Source: Streptosporangiaceae bacterium (GTDB lineage Bacteria; Actinomycetota; Actinomycetes; Streptosporangiales; Streptosporangiaceae). Taken from it: a DNA stretch of 6,637 bases. The notes under the pieces were generated by a model, which saw only the letters and a list, made by a program, of their open reading frames with translations, did not search any database and had not been told where the DNA came from. A program made the position numbers and the translations under genes. The stretch spans positions 1-6,637 of the forward strand of contig JASHSZ010000660.1 of assembly GCA_030040815.1 (NCBI GenBank), in the 5' to 3' direction. This document shows, in pieces, positions 1 to 5,694 of this stretch. Numbering within the stretch: position 1 is the stretch's first letter; each line of letters opens with the position of its first letter.

Positions 1-168
1 ACCGCCGAGCAGGTCGCGGACACCGCGCTCGACGCGATCGGCACCGAGCAGTTCCTGATCCTGCCCCACCCGGAGGTCGCGACGTATGAGCAGCGGCGGG
101 CCGCCGACCGGGAGCGCTGGCTACGCGGCATGCGCCGGATGCAGGCGCGGCTCGTCGGCCAGGCCTAG
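1..168 (+). CDS. C-terminal fragment of a probable short-chain dehydrogenase/reductase
   Basis: An open frame enters from the left edge in frame 1 and stops at TAG 166-168, leaving 55 residues. The visible part contains an alternating helix/strand stretch with FLILPHPEV at about residues 18-26, then a charged tail (EQRRAADRERW, LRGMRRMQ). From memory this resembles the C-terminal end of many actinobacterial SDR-family NAD(P)-dependent oxidoreductases, where a 'xxLilPHPEV' strand is followed by an Arg-rich helix ending in GMRRxQ. The Rossmann motif and the catalytic Tyr-Lys pair would lie upstream of the window, so neither substrate nor activity can be verified. The gene converges on the PhyH-type oxygenase, with 72 bp between stop codons. 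The family call rests only on this tail and could be wrong; the reading frame itself is convincing. Confidence 0.7.
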   Translation, partial: TAEQVADTALDAIGTEQFLILPHPEVATYEQRRAADRERWLRGMRRMQARLVGQA

Positions 169-175
169 CCATCCA

Positions 176-193
176 GCGCCGGTTTCGCGGCGC
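176..193. terminator. Possible GC-only hairpin between convergent genes
   Basis: GCGCCG (176-181) and CGGCGC (188-193) form a perfect 6-bp stem around a six-base loop, GTTTCG. It starts 8 bases after the stop codon of the dehydrogenase-like gene and lies in the 72-bp convergent gap. No T-tract follows on either strand, so it is not a classical intrinsic terminator. Hairpins of this kind also arise often by chance in GC-rich DNA. Confidence 0.3.
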
Positions 194-240
194 GCGACGG
201 GCCGCACTGGACACCTGCGCCCCGCCCGCGGACAGCCAGT

Positions 241-1026
241 TCACGACCCGTCCGACAGCACCTTTCGCGGATGGCTGCCGTTCACGTAGCCCACGAACGG
301 CGGATAGATGTTGTAGCCGAGCAACTCCTGCAGTCGGGGCGGTAGCTCGCGCGCTACCTCGCGGGGCACCGCCAGGCAGTGGTTCTCCTGCTGCCGCAGC
401 CAGCCGACCGCGTATTCGAGGATGACGCCGAGGCGCGGCGCCGTGGTCTGGTTGGCACCGCCGCCGTGCCACAAGCTGCCGAGGTAGAGCATCGCTGAGC
501 CGGGGGAGAGGACCGCCGTCTCGACCGGGTCGTCGCTGGCTGGGACGCGACCCGGTGGCCAGGCGTGGCTGCCGGGAATGAACCGAGTCGCGCCGTTTTC
601 CGTGGTGAACGGATCCAGCGGCCACATGGTGTTGACGACCAAGGGCGGGTGCGGCTCCGGGACTGGGTAGATCGAGTCGTCGCGGTGCAGGATCTGCGCC
701 TTCTCGCCGGGCCCGATCCGGATGCCGACCGGCGCGCTGAGCTGATAGTGCCTAAGCACCTCGTCCAGCACTGCCAGCAGCAACGGATGAGTTGCCGCCT
801 GGTCAAACGTCCGGGTCTTGGCGAACAGCGCGTACACCCGCTGAGTGCTGAAGCCCTCGAACGAGTTCCGGCCCGTGGGGGTGCTAGCAAGGACGCGGTC
901 TAGATCGGCACGGGCCGCGGCGACACCGGCCTGGTCCATCATCCCGGTCACCACGACGTAACCGTCGGCCAGCAGGCGGCTCGCGACGTCTTTGCTGTCC
1001 GCCGTGGCCTGCATCGTCGCGTTCAC
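241..1026 (-). CDS. Phytanoyl-CoA dioxygenase (PhyH) family Fe(II)/2-oxoglutarate-dependent oxygenase
   Basis: Predicted 261-residue soluble non-haem iron oxygenase. PhyH-family enzymes hydroxylate or otherwise oxidise small molecules using O2 and 2-oxoglutarate. The HxD...H facial triad is visible: H114 and D116 in ILHRDDSIY, and H187 in SLWHGGGANQT. R198 in PRLGVILEY is placed where the family binds the 2-oxoglutarate carboxylate. The TENGATRFIPGSH block (about 142-154) is the usual double-stranded beta-helix signature. Length fits the family. The start chosen is GTG 1026, because a TAGGCT -10 hexamer ends 7 bases before it, implying a leaderless message. ATG 1014 is an alternative, while the ATG at 1083 would lie upstream of that promoter and adds a Pro/Trp/Arg-rich stretch unlike the family. 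The gene diverges from the methyltransferase at 1125. The substrate is unknown; the family includes natural-product tailoring enzymes and ectoine hydroxylase, but nothing here points to either. Confidence 0.88.
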   Translation of the reverse strand: MNATMQATADSKDVASRLLADGYVVVTGMMDQAGVAAARADLDRVLASTPTGRNSFEGFSTQRVYALFAKTRTFDQAATHPLLLAVLDEVLRHYQLSAPVGIRIGPGEKAQILHRDDSIYPVPEPHPPLVVNTMWPLDPFTTENGATRFIPGSHAWPPGRVPASDDPVETAVLSPGSAMLYLGSLWHGGGANQTTAPRLGVILEYAVGWLRQQENHCLAVPREVARELPPRLQELLGYNIYPPFVGYVNGSHPRKVLSDGS

Positions 1027-1033
1027 GAGCCCG

Positions 1034-1039
1034 AGCCTA
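1034..1039 (-). promoter_or_regulatory. Candidate -10 of a leaderless promoter for the PhyH-type oxygenase
   Basis: On the minus strand TAGGCT (plus-strand AGCCTA) is followed by exactly 7 bases (CGGGCTC) and then GTG at 1026, so transcription would begin on or next to the start codon. No good -35 hexamer is seen at the usual distance, and there is no purine-rich ribosome binding site before the GTG. Both facts fit leaderless initiation, though a TANNNT match alone is weak evidence. Confidence 0.5.
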
Positions 1040-1112
1040 GGCCACCGCGGCCACGCCGGGCCAGCACCGTCGGACCGGCGCAAGACACCCAGGGGGGCGA
1101 CAGTGCCTGCCT

Positions 1113-1118
1113 TATTGT
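1113..1118 (+). promoter_or_regulatory. Candidate -10 of a leaderless promoter for the methyltransferase
   Basis: TATTGT ends 6 bases (CCAGTT) before the ATG at 1125, the spacing expected if the transcript begins at the start codon. The only purine-rich tract, AGGGGGG near 1091-1097, is about 27 bases upstream, too far to act as a Shine-Dalgarno. No convincing -35 is visible. With the oppositely directed element at 1034-1039 it would make a back-to-back promoter pair in a 98-bp spacer. Confidence 0.5.
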
Positions 1119-1124
1119 CCAGTT

Positions 1125-1925
1125 ATGACCACGGGTGGAGAAACCGAGGAAGCACGCAGGAAGCGGCGGTACCGCCGCACGCTGTTCGACGGCGTCGCCC
1201 AGCTGTATGACGATTCCCGGCTCGGGTATCCCATCGACATCATCGACTTCATCATTGCCACCGCCGGAGTTGGCGCCGACAGTGAGGTCCTCGAGGTCGG
1301 ATGCGGCACGGGCCAGCTCACTGAGAGCCTGGCGAGCCGTGGGTTCCGCCTCACAGCCATTGACATCGGCTCGTCGATGGTCGCCGTCGCCCGGCGCCGT
1401 CTCGACGGCTCGGCGATCTCGTTCCAGGTGTCCTCGTTCGAGGACTTCGCCGCGGCCGACGCATCCTTCGACCTGATCATCTCAGGCAACGCGTTTCACT
1501 GGGTCGACCCCGAGGTCAGGTTCGCCAAGCCCGCACGGCTCTCGCGCCCCGGCGGCTGGCTCGCCCTGCTGGACACCGTCGAGCGCTACGACGACCCTTT
1601 CGGCGCTGCCCTGCTCGGCATGTGGGCCGCCCGCAGCGACGACGACAGGGCCCTGGTGAGGCAGCCGCATTTTGCCGACACCGAGGGCATCGCGGGAACC
1701 GGCCTGTTCGAGACGGCCATCCGCAAGACACACACGCAGCAGATCGTTCGGTCTGTCGATGCGATGATCGGGGTGGAGAACACCAGAGCGACGTCGCTGA
1801 GCTGGCCAGTCGACATGCGTCGAGACTTCACCGCGCAGCTTCGCGACCAGATCGGGGTTGCGGCCGAGGTGAACCTCACCCAGGAGACCTCGCTCACGAT
1901 GGCCCGAGTCCTGCCACTGCCCTAA
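1125..1925 (+). CDS. Class I SAM-dependent methyltransferase
   Basis: 266-residue Rossmann-fold methyltransferase that should transfer a methyl group from S-adenosylmethionine to a small molecule. After a basic N-terminal helix (RRKRRYRR, 11-18), FDGVAQLYDDSRLGYP (21-36) is the usual lead-in of this group. Motif I is VLEVGCGTGQLT (55-66), the glycine loop that holds SAM. D80 in LTAIDIGSSMV is the acidic residue expected to contact the ribose. FDLIISGNAFHWVDPE (115-130) is the motif IV/post-IV region, and LSRPGGWLALLD (139-150) is the strand following the 'LkPGG' turn. The FHWVDPE signature is shared with a broad cytosolic group annotated as methyltransferase type 11/25 or trans-aconitate-methyltransferase-like. 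The 110-residue C-terminal half is helical and presumably forms the substrate cap; it identifies no acceptor. The gene is divergent from the PhyH-type oxygenase and convergent with the VOC gene, 68 bp away, where no clear terminator hairpin is seen. Confidence 0.88.
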   Translation: MTTGGETEEARRKRRYRRTLFDGVAQLYDDSRLGYPIDIIDFIIATAGVGADSEVLEVGCGTGQLTESLASRGFRLTAIDIGSSMVAVARRRLDGSAISFQVSSFEDFAAADASFDLIISGNAFHWVDPEVRFAKPARLSRPGGWLALLDTVERYDDPFGAALLGMWAARSDDDRALVRQPHFADTEGIAGTGLFETAIRKTHTQQIVRSVDAMIGVENTRATSLSWPVDMRRDFTAQLRDQIGVAAEVNLTQETSLTMARVLPLP

Positions 1926-1993
1926 CCTTGGTTGTCGGCGTGGGTGGCAGGTCGGCGGCTGACGGACAGGTGCAAGCGCTGCCCAGCTGGCGG

Positions 1994-2410
1994 TCAGGCT
2001 TCCCCGGCGCTGTGGCAGACCACCTCGAGCATGATGCCGTGCGGATCGAGGAAGTAGGTTGCGTAGTGCTCGCCGTACTCGGGGAACTCGCGCGGCTCAT
2101 GGACGACCTCCGCACGCTGGCCAACCGCCCACTCGTGTGCCTCGCGGACGATGGCGCGGCTTGGCACCATGAAGGACAGGTGCTGCAGGCCGGTGCCATG
2201 GCGTGAGTGAGACCCCGGCTCGAGTGCTTGGTAGAAGAAGATCTGCGAACCGATGGCGCCATCGGGGCCGTAGTTGAACTCTCCGGCTGCCGTGGTCGGG
2301 AACCAGGCCCGCAGCCCCAGGATCGGCATGAGCTCGTCGTAGTACTGCTTGGCAGCCGCGAGGTCAGGGACACCGATGCCGATGTGATCGATGAGGCCAG
2401 TTCGAGCCAT
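1994..2410 (-). CDS. VOC-superfamily (glyoxalase/bleomycin-resistance/dioxygenase fold) protein
   Basis: 138-residue single-domain protein with two beta-alpha-beta-beta-beta modules, the vicinal-oxygen-chelate arrangement. Module 1 opens with LIDHIGIGVPDLAAAKQYYD (6-25); module 2 opens with GLQHLSFMVPSRAIVREAH (74-92) and ends with FLDPHGIMLEVVC (120-132). H9, H77 and E129 are three of the normal metal-ligand positions, so a metal-binding enzyme is more likely than a pure binding protein. Family members include glyoxalase I, extradiol dioxygenases, fosfomycin and bleomycin resistance proteins, and methylmalonyl-CoA epimerase; 'YFLDPHGIMLEV' is generic and fixes none of these. The start is well supported: AGGAG (2417-2421) lies 6 bases before ATG 2410. 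The gene begins 12 bp after the stop of the HEAGH peptidase-like gene and is probably co-transcribed with it. The PepC gene in this window is a bleomycin-hydrolase homologue, but I would not read a bleomycin link into that. Confidence 0.88.
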   Translation of the reverse strand: MARTGLIDHIGIGVPDLAAAKQYYDELMPILGLRAWFPTTAAGEFNYGPDGAIGSQIFFYQALEPGSHSRHGTGLQHLSFMVPSRAIVREAHEWAVGQRAEVVHEPREFPEYGEHYATYFLDPHGIMLEVVCHSAGEA

Positions 2411-2416
2411 TTACTA

Positions 2417-2421
2417 CTCCT
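2417..2421 (-). promoter_or_regulatory. Strong Shine-Dalgarno (AGGAG) for the VOC gene
   Basis: AGGAG on the minus strand sits 6 bases upstream of the ATG at 2410 and directly after the stop codon of the preceding gene (2423-2425). It settles the VOC start and indicates ordinary SD-led translation inside an operon. This contrasts with the leaderless first gene. Confidence 0.75.
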
Positions 2422-2422
2422 G

Positions 2423-3019
2423 TCAGCCAGCGGCCAAGGCGGCCACCACGTTGTAGGGGACGTGCCGGGGATACACGAGCAGCGCTCGCGCCAGCTGGCG
2501 TATCTGCTGGCGCAGCGGGGTGACTAGCTCTTCGCTGTACCGCCACGCTGCTACCTCGTCGGTGCCGAACCGGGACGCAATAGACCGCCGGAACCGACGC
2601 GCGTCGCCGCCGTCTCCGCGCCACCTGTCCAGCCAGGCTTGCAGGTCGGCGTCTCCGTCGAGGACGGTCCAGGCCATCAGCTGTTCGCCGATCTGGCCCG
2701 CCGCGTCCACGACGAAAGCGTCCCGGCCAGCGCCAGTGATGCCGTGCACCCGGCCCTCGCTGCGGTGCCCGTGGTGGATGCTGGCCGAGCTGAACCGGGC
2801 GTCGACTGCCAGGGCCGCGATGGCGTGCCCGGCCTCGTGCCAGGCGGTCCGCACGGCGGCCTGCCGGGCCGGCGCGAAGCTCGGGTAACAGCCGCAGTCG
2901 TAGCGCTGCCGCACCCACCTGGCGTGGACGATGGATTCGTCGTCGTACCGGACGAGCCGCCGCAGCTCGGCCAGGATGGTCGCCAGCGCCTCCCGTTCGG
3001 CGGGCGACAGCGCGGTCAT
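2423..3019 (-). CDS. Stand-alone HEAGH zinc metallopeptidase-like protein, resembling an FtsH (M41) protease domain
   Basis: 198 residues with AWHEAGHAIAALAV at about 59-72, containing the zincin motif H61-E62-x-x-H65. The HEAGHA form is typical of FtsH (peptidase family M41), and other FtsH-like steps follow: AGQIGEQLMAW (107-117) sits where FtsH has 'GGRxAEEL', and DGDADLQAW (121-129) resembles the segment carrying the third zinc ligand, making D125 (or D123) a candidate. No AAA+ ATPase domain (no Walker A) and no transmembrane segment is present, so this would be a cytosolic mini-peptidase or a derived non-catalytic relative. The N-terminal 50 residues are helical and charged and contain a CGC motif (42-44). 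The start at ATG 3019 is chosen because TAGTCT ends 7 bases upstream (leaderless). ATG 3073 would extend the protein by 18 Pro/Gly-rich residues and overlap the start of the divergent gene. It is the first gene of an operon with the VOC gene. Substrate unknown. Confidence 0.72.
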   Translation of the reverse strand: MTALSPAEREALATILAELRRLVRYDDESIVHARWVRQRYDCGCYPSFAPARQAAVRTAWHEAGHAIAALAVDARFSSASIHHGHRSEGRVHGITGAGRDAFVVDAAGQIGEQLMAWTVLDGDADLQAWLDRWRGDGGDARRFRRSIASRFGTDEVAAWRYSEELVTPLRQQIRQLARALLVYPRHVPYNVVAALAAG

Positions 3020-3026
3020 GTGCGGC

Positions 3027-3032
3027 AGACTA
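3027..3032 (-). promoter_or_regulatory. Candidate -10 of a leaderless promoter for the HEAGH gene and its operon
   Basis: On the minus strand TAGTCT is followed by 7 bases (GCCGCAC) and then ATG at 3019, and no Shine-Dalgarno is present. This matches the arrangement at the two promoters near 1034 and 1113. No clear -35 is seen. Confidence 0.5.
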
Positions 3033-3033
3033 C

Positions 3034-3060
3034 GCGGTGGTGCGTCGGCGGTCCCACCGC
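3034..3060. repeat. Short inverted repeats in the divergent spacer
   Basis: GCGGTGG (3034-3040) and CCACCGC (3054-3060) are perfect 7-bp inverted copies 13 bases apart. GCGGT (3048-3052) pairs equally well with ACCGC (3056-3060) around a CCC loop. The half-sites sit in the 52-bp spacer between the HEAGH gene and the serine hydrolase, just upstream of the hydrolase ribosome binding site. They could be a small operator or leader hairpin, but GC-rich chance repeats of this size are common. Confidence 0.3.
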
Positions 3061-3071
3061 TGGGAGGCGAC

Positions 3072-4241
3072 ATGACGGTCGGCCTGACGGCTGCTGGCCT
3101 GGCCGGACTGCACGACGCTGCGGCCAGGCACGTCGGCCCAGACCGGGTGCCGGGCCTGGTGGCGCTCGTCGCCAGCGGCGATCAGGTGCACGTGGAAACG
3201 CTCGGGGACCTGACCGTGGGCGGGCCGCCGGTGCGGCGTGACTCGCTGTTCCGGATCGCCTCGGTCACCAAGCCGGTGACCGCGGTCGCCACGCTGGCCT
3301 TGATCGAGGAGGGCCTCATCGGCTTGCACGAGCCGGTCGGTGAACTGCTGCCCGAGCTGGCCAGGCCGCGGGTGCTGCGCCGGATGGACGGACCGCTGGC
3401 CGACACGGTGCCGGCGAACCGCCCGATCACCACCCGTGACCTGCTGACCTTTACGTTCGGCTTTGGCGCCATGGCCGAGATGTTCATGGCGTCGGCACCG
3501 TGGCCCATCCAGGCCGCGGTCGGCGACCTCCGGCTCGCCGCGTTCGGCCCGCCAGACCCGGCGCACCAGCCAGATCCGGACACCTGGCTCGCCCGGTTCG
3601 GGGCACTGCCACTGCTCGCGCAGCCCGGCGAGCGGTGGATGTACAACACCGGGGCGTGCGTGCTCGGCGTGCTGCTGGCCCGCGCGGCTGGGCAGTCGTT
3701 CGGCGAGGTGCTCCGGACCCGGATCTTCGAGCCGCTCGGCATGGCCGACACGGCCTTCTGGACGACCGAGCAGGACCGGCTGGCCTCCGCCTACCAGGCA
3801 ACGCCGGACGGGCTGGTGGTCGTTGACCCGCCGGACGGCGCCTGGAGCAGGCCACCGGCCTTCGAGGATGGCGCGGCGGGCCTGGTCTCCACCGCAGACG
3901 ACCTGCTCACGTTCGCCCGGATGCTGCTCGGCGGCGGAGCCCCGGTGCTGGCGCCCGAGTCCGTCGCCGCGATAACCATCGACCAGCTGACGCCGGAGCA
4001 GAAGGCGCGCGGCGGCCTTGGACTCGACTTCTTCGACCACCAGTCCTGGTCATACGGCCAGGCCGTGCAGGAGACGGGCGCGTTCGGCTGGAACGGCGGC
4101 TACGGCACGTCGTGGCTGGTCGACCCGGCGCGGAACCTGGTTGTCATCGTGCTGACGCAGCGGCTGTTCTCCTCGCCCGAGCTGCCGCCCGAGCATCGCG
4201 ACATCCAGACCGCCGGTTACGCGGCCCTGGCCACCAGTTAG
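3072..4241 (+). CDS. Beta-lactamase-family serine hydrolase (class C / EstB / DD-peptidase-like)
   Basis: 389-residue serine hydrolase of the penicillin-binding fold. S64-V-T-K67 in FRIASVTKPVTAVATLALIEEG is the SxxK nucleophile/base pair, preceded by the usual 'RRDSLFRIAS' lead-in. Y191 in ERWMYNTGACVLGVLLARA is the second-motif tyrosine. GWNGGYGTSWLVDPARNLVVIVLTQ (339-363) takes the place of the third motif, with WNGG where related enzymes show KTG or HxGG. FEPLGMADTAFW (219-230) is another family signature. Relatives hydrolyse esters, lactams or D-amino-acid peptides, and true beta-lactamase activity is rare in this branch. No signal peptide is apparent, so a cytosolic esterase-like role is favoured. 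GGGAGG (3062-3067) lies 4 bases before ATG 3072; an in-frame ATG at 2931 falls inside the divergent gene and was discarded. The stop is 4 bp from the stop of the converging pepC-like gene. Confidence 0.9.
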   Translation: MTVGLTAAGLAGLHDAAARHVGPDRVPGLVALVASGDQVHVETLGDLTVGGPPVRRDSLFRIASVTKPVTAVATLALIEEGLIGLHEPVGELLPELARPRVLRRMDGPLADTVPANRPITTRDLLTFTFGFGAMAEMFMASAPWPIQAAVGDLRLAAFGPPDPAHQPDPDTWLARFGALPLLAQPGERWMYNTGACVLGVLLARAAGQSFGEVLRTRIFEPLGMADTAFWTTEQDRLASAYQATPDGLVVVDPPDGAWSRPPAFEDGAAGLVSTADDLLTFARMLLGGGAPVLAPESVAAITIDQLTPEQKARGGLGLDFFDHQSWSYGQAVQETGAFGWNGGYGTSWLVDPARNLVVIVLTQRLFSSPELPPEHRDIQTAGYAALATS

Positions 4242-4245
4242 CCCG

Positions 4246-5574
4246 TTACCTGGCCAGGGCACCCATCGGATCCCACGCGGGCAACACGATGGGAGGCGTC
4301 GCCAGCGCCTGCTGGAGCTCGGCTGGCAGGGCGCTGCGGCGTGCGGCGATCTCGAACACGTACTGGTCAAACCACGAGTCGTTCATGGTGTAGAAGCCGT
4401 CCTTGCCGCGCTCGGCTCCCCAGCTGTTCTCCACCCGCCACCGGCGGGTTACGCCGTCCAGGACGTCGACCCCGGTGAAGAGCATCGCGTGCGTCATCTG
4501 CGTCTCGTGGTAGACCAGCCGCTCGGCCTTGTCGAGCGTGAACTCCGTGTCGTACACCGCGGGCAGGTCGTACAGGCTGGCGTCCCAGATCCCGTAGTCG
4601 TTGCTCATCATCTTGCCGACGTCGCAGCCGAACCACACCGGCTCGCCACCTTGCAGCGTCCGCGCCGCGATGTCCTTGATCAGCGACATCTCGACGTTGA
4701 GGTAGGTGACCGGCGGACCGCCGACGGTGTTGCCCAGGTAGTCGACGGTGAAGGTCCGGCCCACGGGGCTGGACGGCCGCGGGTCATGCACGAGGCACAC
4801 GTACTCGTCCACCGGCAGGTCCACGTACTTGGCCACGAACTCCTGCGGGGTCAGCACGCCGTCCCGGTGAAACAGCTTGTCCTTGTCGGTCCACTGCCAG
4901 TCGAAGCGCTCCGGCGGGGTGCCGAGGTGAATGCACAGCACCCGGTACACGGTCCGCAGGATCTCGGCCTTCTCCGCGCGCGCTGCGTCAGGACTCGTCC
5001 CGGCGGCCTCGCGCACTGACTTCGCGCCCTGGTGGAGGAGGTACCGCAGCACCGAGTTCATTCGCGCCGTGTTGCCCGAGCTCTGCGTCTCCGGCATGTA
5101 GCCCTTCGGCACCAGGCCGTGCTTGGCCACGATGGCCGCGAACATGTTCCACTGGCCGCCGTCGCCCGCGACCGACTCCAGCAGGAAGGCGACGGTCCGG
5201 TCGTCGACATCGCGGTCGGCGGTCTCGATGATCGCCTCGAGGAAGTAGTTGGCGCGCTCGATCTTGTCCCAGAACATCGCGTGGTTCTGTGAGAACTCGA
5301 AGTCCTTCAGCCCCGTCTTGCGCATTACTCCGACGCGCAGCAGGTTCAGCCCGGCAAACAGCCAGCACCGGCCGCTGCGTTCCTGGTTGGTGACCTTCCA
5401 GTCGTCCAGGTGAGTGGACAGCGAGTGGTCGACGCTGTTGATGATCTCGCGGTTGATGGCGACGTCGTCGACCGAGACCCTGGTCACCGCGTTCTGCGCG
5501 AGCCGGTAGCCGGGATTGGCGACGAAATCCTTGCGCAGCAGTTCCAGATCGGCTGCCGCGAGCGTTCCGTCCAT
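4246..5574 (-). CDS. pepC: Aminopeptidase C / bleomycin hydrolase (peptidase family C1B)
   Basis: 442-residue cytosolic papain-fold cysteine aminopeptidase, matching the roughly 440-455 residues of PepC and bleomycin hydrolase. The full catalytic set is visible: Q64 (oxyanion hole) and C70 in NQERSGRCWLFAGLN, H362 in QMTHAMLFTGV, and N383 in RVENSWG. Other family blocks are FEFSQNHAMFWDKIERANYF (about 93-112), DGGQWNMF (138-145) and FGCDVGKMM (315-323). The C-terminus ends PAWDPMGALAR; in this family the terminal arm enters the active site of the hexamer and limits cleavage to N-terminal residues. It should release N-terminal amino acids from short peptides and may inactivate bleomycin-like glycopeptides. 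ATG 5574 is chosen because GAGAAGGG (5582-5589) lies 7 bases upstream and the protein then starts where homologues do; an ATG at 5673 would add 33 non-conserved residues. A weak -10-like TACGTT occurs at 5614-5619. The gene follows the membrane-protein gene on the same strand with a 120-bp gap, so it may have its own promoter. Confidence 0.94.
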   Translation of the reverse strand: MDGTLAAADLELLRKDFVANPGYRLAQNAVTRVSVDDVAINREIINSVDHSLSTHLDDWKVTNQERSGRCWLFAGLNLLRVGVMRKTGLKDFEFSQNHAMFWDKIERANYFLEAIIETADRDVDDRTVAFLLESVAGDGGQWNMFAAIVAKHGLVPKGYMPETQSSGNTARMNSVLRYLLHQGAKSVREAAGTSPDAARAEKAEILRTVYRVLCIHLGTPPERFDWQWTDKDKLFHRDGVLTPQEFVAKYVDLPVDEYVCLVHDPRPSSPVGRTFTVDYLGNTVGGPPVTYLNVEMSLIKDIAARTLQGGEPVWFGCDVGKMMSNDYGIWDASLYDLPAVYDTEFTLDKAERLVYHETQMTHAMLFTGVDVLDGVTRRWRVENSWGAERGKDGFYTMNDSWFDQYVFEIAARRSALPAELQQALATPPIVLPAWDPMGALAR

Positions 5575-5694
5575 CCGGTTTCCCTTCTCGCCCCGTCCGT
5601 CAGAGTCCACTTCAACGTACCAGCGATGGGGCGAGTCGGGCATGATCGCCTTTTGCTCGAAACACCAGAACATGTAATGACAGTGCGGGTGGGG

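Noticed and set aside
86..289. 67-residue plus-strand open frame across the first gene boundary
   Set aside because: It is out of frame with the dehydrogenase-like tail, Pro/Arg/Ser-rich, and runs into the oxygenase 3' end; a GC-rich shadow frame.
1926..1993. Possible terminator between the convergent methyltransferase and VOC genes
   Set aside because: GTCGGC occurs twice but as a direct, not inverted, repeat. I found no stem longer than the AGCGCT self-palindrome and no T-tract.
2931..3071. 47-codon upstream extension of the serine hydrolase from ATG 2931
   Set aside because: It overlaps the N-terminal half of the HEAGH gene on the other strand, is Ser/Arg-rich, and ATG 3072 has a good ribosome binding site and family-like N-terminus.
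3030..4040. 336-residue minus-strand open frame antisense to the serine hydrolase
   Set aside because: Composition is Arg/Gly/His-rich with no recognisable motif, and it mirrors a gene with clear SxxK and Tyr motifs. Long antisense frames are expected in high-GC DNA.
1994..5574. A bleomycin-resistance module formed by the VOC protein and bleomycin hydrolase
   Set aside because: The genes are in separate transcription units about 2.2 kb apart. Both families are broad and mostly unrelated to bleomycin, and the VOC protein appears to keep metal ligands, which bleomycin-binding proteins typically lack.
5575..5673. 33-residue N-terminal extension of PepC from ATG 5673
   Set aside because: PepC homologues begin close to the MDGT start, which also has GAGAAGGG at proper spacing. 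The extra residues have no family resemblance.
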